Assembly: GCA_015665315.1 (NCBI GenBank)
Contig: JADFAK010000115.1
Location: forward strand, 1 to 33,277
From: Flavobacteriales bacterium
GTDB taxonomy: Bacteria > Bacteroidota > Bacteroidia > Flavobacteriales_D > Sanyastnellaceae
Length of the DNA: 33,277 nucleotides
Reading direction: 5' to 3'
Part shown: positions 31,090 through 33,277 of the stretch, in pieces
How positions within the stretch are numbered: the first letter of the stretch is position 1
Layout: each line of letters begins with the position of its first letter
Notes under the pieces: model-generated
What the model saw: the letters and a program-made list of their open reading frames with translations, nothing else
The model's database searches: none
What the model was told of the DNA's origin: nothing
Program-made: the position numbers and the translations under genes

Positions 31090-33277
31090 ATGGCAGATGG
31101 AGAAAAGATAGTCTCGATCAATATTGAGGACGAAATGCGTTCAGCCTACATCGATTACTCGATGTCGGTGATAGTATCTCGTGCTCTTCCTGATGTTCGA
31201 GACGGATTAAAACCAGTACACCGACGTGTTCTTTACGGAATGCTCGATCTAGGTGTGCTTTCAAACCGTGCACATAAGAAGTCGGCGAGAATCGTTGGTG
31301 AAGTACTGGGAAAGTATCACCCACACGGTGATAGTTCGGTATACGATGCGATGGTGCGTATGGCCCAAGATTGGTCTTTGCGTTATCCAATGGTTGACGG
31401 ACAAGGTAACTTTGGTTCGATTGACGGAGATAATCCGGCAGCGATGCGTTACACGGAGGCACGTCTGAGAAAGATTGCTGAAGAAATGTTGGCCGACCTT
31501 GAAAAGGAAACGGTTGACTTCCGATTGAACTTTGATGATAGTTTGCAAGAGCCAACAGTGCTTCCTGCAAAAATTCCAATGTTATTGTGTAATGGAGCCA
31601 GCGGTATTGCCGTGGGTATGGCAACGAACATGCCTCCACACAATCTCACAGAGGTAGTCAACGGAACGATAGCTTACATCGACGACAACGATATTACTAT
31701 CGATGGCTTGATGGAGCACGTCAAAGCTCCAGACTTCCCAACAGGTGGAACAATCTTCGGTGTAGAAGGGGTAAGGTCGGCATTCGAAACAGGTCGCGGA
31801 CGAATCGTTATGCGTGCTCGGACGAGGTTCGAAGAATTCAAGAACGGTCGTGAGGCGATCATTGTTGATGAGATTCCGTACCAAGTGAATAAAGCCGACA
31901 TGATTCGCAAGACTGCGGACTTGGTGAACGAGAAGAAGCTGGACGGAATTTCTGAGATTAGAGATGAGTCGGATAGAAATGGAATGCGCATCGTTTACGA
32001 AATTAAGCGTGACGCAATTCCTAACGTGGTTTTGAATAAGTTGTTCAAGTACACGCAGTTACAGACTTCATTTTCAGTAAATAACATCGCGTTGGTCAAA
32101 GGAAGACCGGAGATGTTGAATCTGAAATCGCTGATCTCAAACTTTGTGGAGCACCGCCACGATGTTGTTATTCGACGTACGCGATTTGAACTAAGAAAAG
32201 CTGAAGAGCGCGCCCATATCTTACAAGGTCTGATCATTGCATTGGACAACTTGGACGAGGTAATCCAGTTGATTCGTGGATCGAAGACTCCTGAAGAAGC
32301 CCGCACAGGTTTGATGGAGCGATTCGAATTGAGTGAATTGCAAAGTCGTGCAATCCTGGACATGCGATTACAGAAACTCACAGGACTTGAGCGCGACAAG
32401 TTGCGTGCCGAGTTTGACGAGTTGATGGCTACGATTGCTGGATTGAAAGAGATTTTGGAGAATGAAGCATTGCGCTACCAAATCATCAAGGATGAGCTAA
32501 TCGAAATTCGTGATAAGTATGGTGACGAACGTCGCTCAGTCATTGAATTCTCTTCAGCTGATCTGTCAATTGAGGACATGATTCCAGATGAGCAGGTCGT
32601 AGTTACGATTAGCCATGCGGGATATATCAAGCGTACGAAGCTGTCTGAATACCGAACTCAATCGAGAGGTGGGGTAGGTTCAAAAGCAAGTACTACAAGA
32701 GACCAAGATTTCTTGGAGAACATATTCACTGCTACGAATCACAACTGGCTCTTGATATTTACCAAGAACGGTAAGTGTTTCTGGATGAGAATTTTCGAAA
32801 TCCCTGAAGGATCGAAGACCTCAAAAGGAAGGGCAGTGCAGAACCTCTTTAATATAGAGCCAGACGATAAGATTCTAGCCTATATTCCTGTGATCGATTT
32901 GAAGAATCCTGAGTACGTTGAGTCAAACAACTTGATTTTGTGTACGAAGAAAGGATTGATCAAGAAGACAACCCTAGAAGCATATTCTCGTCCGCGATCG
33001 AACGGTATCAATGCTATCACGATCCGAGAAGGAGATGAGCTATTGTCTGCGCGCCTGACCGACGGTACAAATGATATCATCATGGCACTTCAATCAGGAA
33101 AGGCAATTCGCTTCCCTGAAGAAAAAGTGCGTGCTGTGGGTAGAACTGCTCAAGGTGTTAAGGGTGTGACATTGGCCGGACCTAAAGATGAAGTTATAGG
33201 TATGATTTGTATTTCGAATACGGAATCAGATGTACTTGTCGTTTCTGAGAAAGGATATGGAAAGCGATCTCCTGTAG
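31090..33277 (+). CDS. gyrA: DNA gyrase subunit A (partial, runs off the window end)
   Basis: From the ATG at 31090 ([20 protein letters not shown]) 729 codons are visible without a stop; usual length is about 830-860, so the last part of the C-terminal domain is missing. The breakage-reunion domain shows [15 protein letters not shown], the QRDR stretch [19 protein letters not shown] and the catalytic Tyr121 in [10 protein letters not shown]. Ser82 and Asp86, equal to E. coli Ser83 and Asp87, are the quinolone-sensitive residues. [10 protein letters not shown] is the gyrase-box region, in the form I recall for flavobacterial GyrA, and it separates GyrA from ParC. The following C-terminal beta-pinwheel repeats are visible. 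The product introduces negative supercoils with GyrB. Confidence 0.97.
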   Translation, partial: MADGEKIVSINIEDEMRSAYIDYSMSVIVSRALPDVRDGLKPVHRRVLYGMLDLGVLSNRAHKKSARIVGEVLGKYHPHGDSSVYDAMVRMAQDWSLRYPMVDGQGNFGSIDGDNPAAMRYTEARLRKIAEEMLADLEKETVDFRLNFDDSLQEPTVLPAKIPMLLCNGASGIAVGMATNMPPHNLTEVVNGTIAYIDDNDITIDGLMEHVKAPDFPTGGTIFGVEGVRSAFETGRGRIVMRARTRFEEFKNGREAIIVDEIPYQVNKADMIRKTADLVNEKKLDGISEIRDESDRNGMRIVYEIKRDAIPNVVLNKLFKYTQLQTSFSVNNIALVKGRPEMLNLKSLISNFVEHRHDVVIRRTRFELRKAEERAHILQGLIIALDNLDEVIQLIRGSKTPEEARTGLMERFELSELQSRAILDMRLQKLTGLERDKLRAEFDELMATIAGLKEILENEALRYQIIKDELIEIRDKYGDERRSVIEFSSADLSIEDMIPDEQVVVTISHAGYIKRTKLSEYRTQSRGGVGSKASTTRDQDFLENIFTATNHNWLLIFTKNGKCFWMRIFEIPEGSKTSKGRAVQNLFNIEPDDKILAYIPVIDLKNPEYVESNNLILCTKKGLIKKTTLEAYSRPRSNGINAITIREGDELLSARLTDGTNDIIMALQSGKAIRFPEEKVRAVGRTAQGVKGVTLAGPKDEVIGMICISNTESDVLVVSEKGYGKRSPV

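Noticed and set aside
31318-31350. Possible quinolone-resistance changes in GyrA
   Set aside because: Ser82 and Asp86, the positions usually changed, are both in the wild-type state.
31118-31639. Leftward 173-codon open frame inside gyrA
   Set aside because: It is antisense to the highly conserved breakage-reunion domain of GyrA, which fully explains the sequence.

Overview
The window looks like the chromosome of a marine-type Bacteroidota, most likely a member of the Flavobacteriales (Cryomorphaceae/Crocinitomicaceae-like). The grounds are the moderate G+C, several upstream boxes matching the Bacteroidota -7 element TAnnTTTG, the clpC-gyrA neighbourhood typical of flavobacteria, a transketolase split into two polypeptides, and a very large secreted protein made of repeat types common in marine Bacteroidota. 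I see no tRNA, rRNA, insertion sequence, CRISPR array or prophage.

Layout. 1-1258: leftward genes for the start of a lipoprotein, a DinB-like protein and a small membrane protein. 1259-1571: a gene-free region with direct repeats and palindromes leading into a 3359-residue secreted protein (1572-11651). That protein carries 24 thrombospondin type 3-like calcium repeats, 43 short cysteine-rich units, two separate seven-repeat FG-GAP/VCBS propellers, several beta-sandwich-like inserts, a MopE-like segment and a C-terminal dockerin-like domain. A strong bidirectional hairpin follows. 11797-14335: a leftward amidohydrolase / APC transporter / small membrane protein group, the last with an in-frame stop. 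14425-14595: a possible 56-residue ORF. 14709-16934: a hybrid histidine kinase with two receivers.

17167-20770: a tight leftward operon of carbamoyltransferase, membrane SGNH-like protein, 49-residue DUF5989/SxtK-like protein and SxtJ-like protein, probably a carbamoylation module for a surface glycan or secondary metabolite. 20932-22038: bestrophin-like channel. 22270-25535: the two transketolase halves with a secreted von Willebrand A protein between them. 25677-27839: ychF, an NTF2-like secreted protein and a rhomboid protease, joined stop-to-start with no spacer. 27840-28142: DivIC/FtsB-like protein with no ATG start. 28277-30862: clpC. 31090-33277: gyrA, running off the end.

Most genes outside the giant gene and the carbamoyltransferase operon are core metabolism or housekeeping. 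The parts most likely to hold undescribed biology are the giant cysteine-rich scaffold protein, the carbamoyltransferase-SGNH-DUF5989-SxtJ operon, and the vWA gene inside the transketolase operon. All functional calls come from reading the sequence; no database search was possible.
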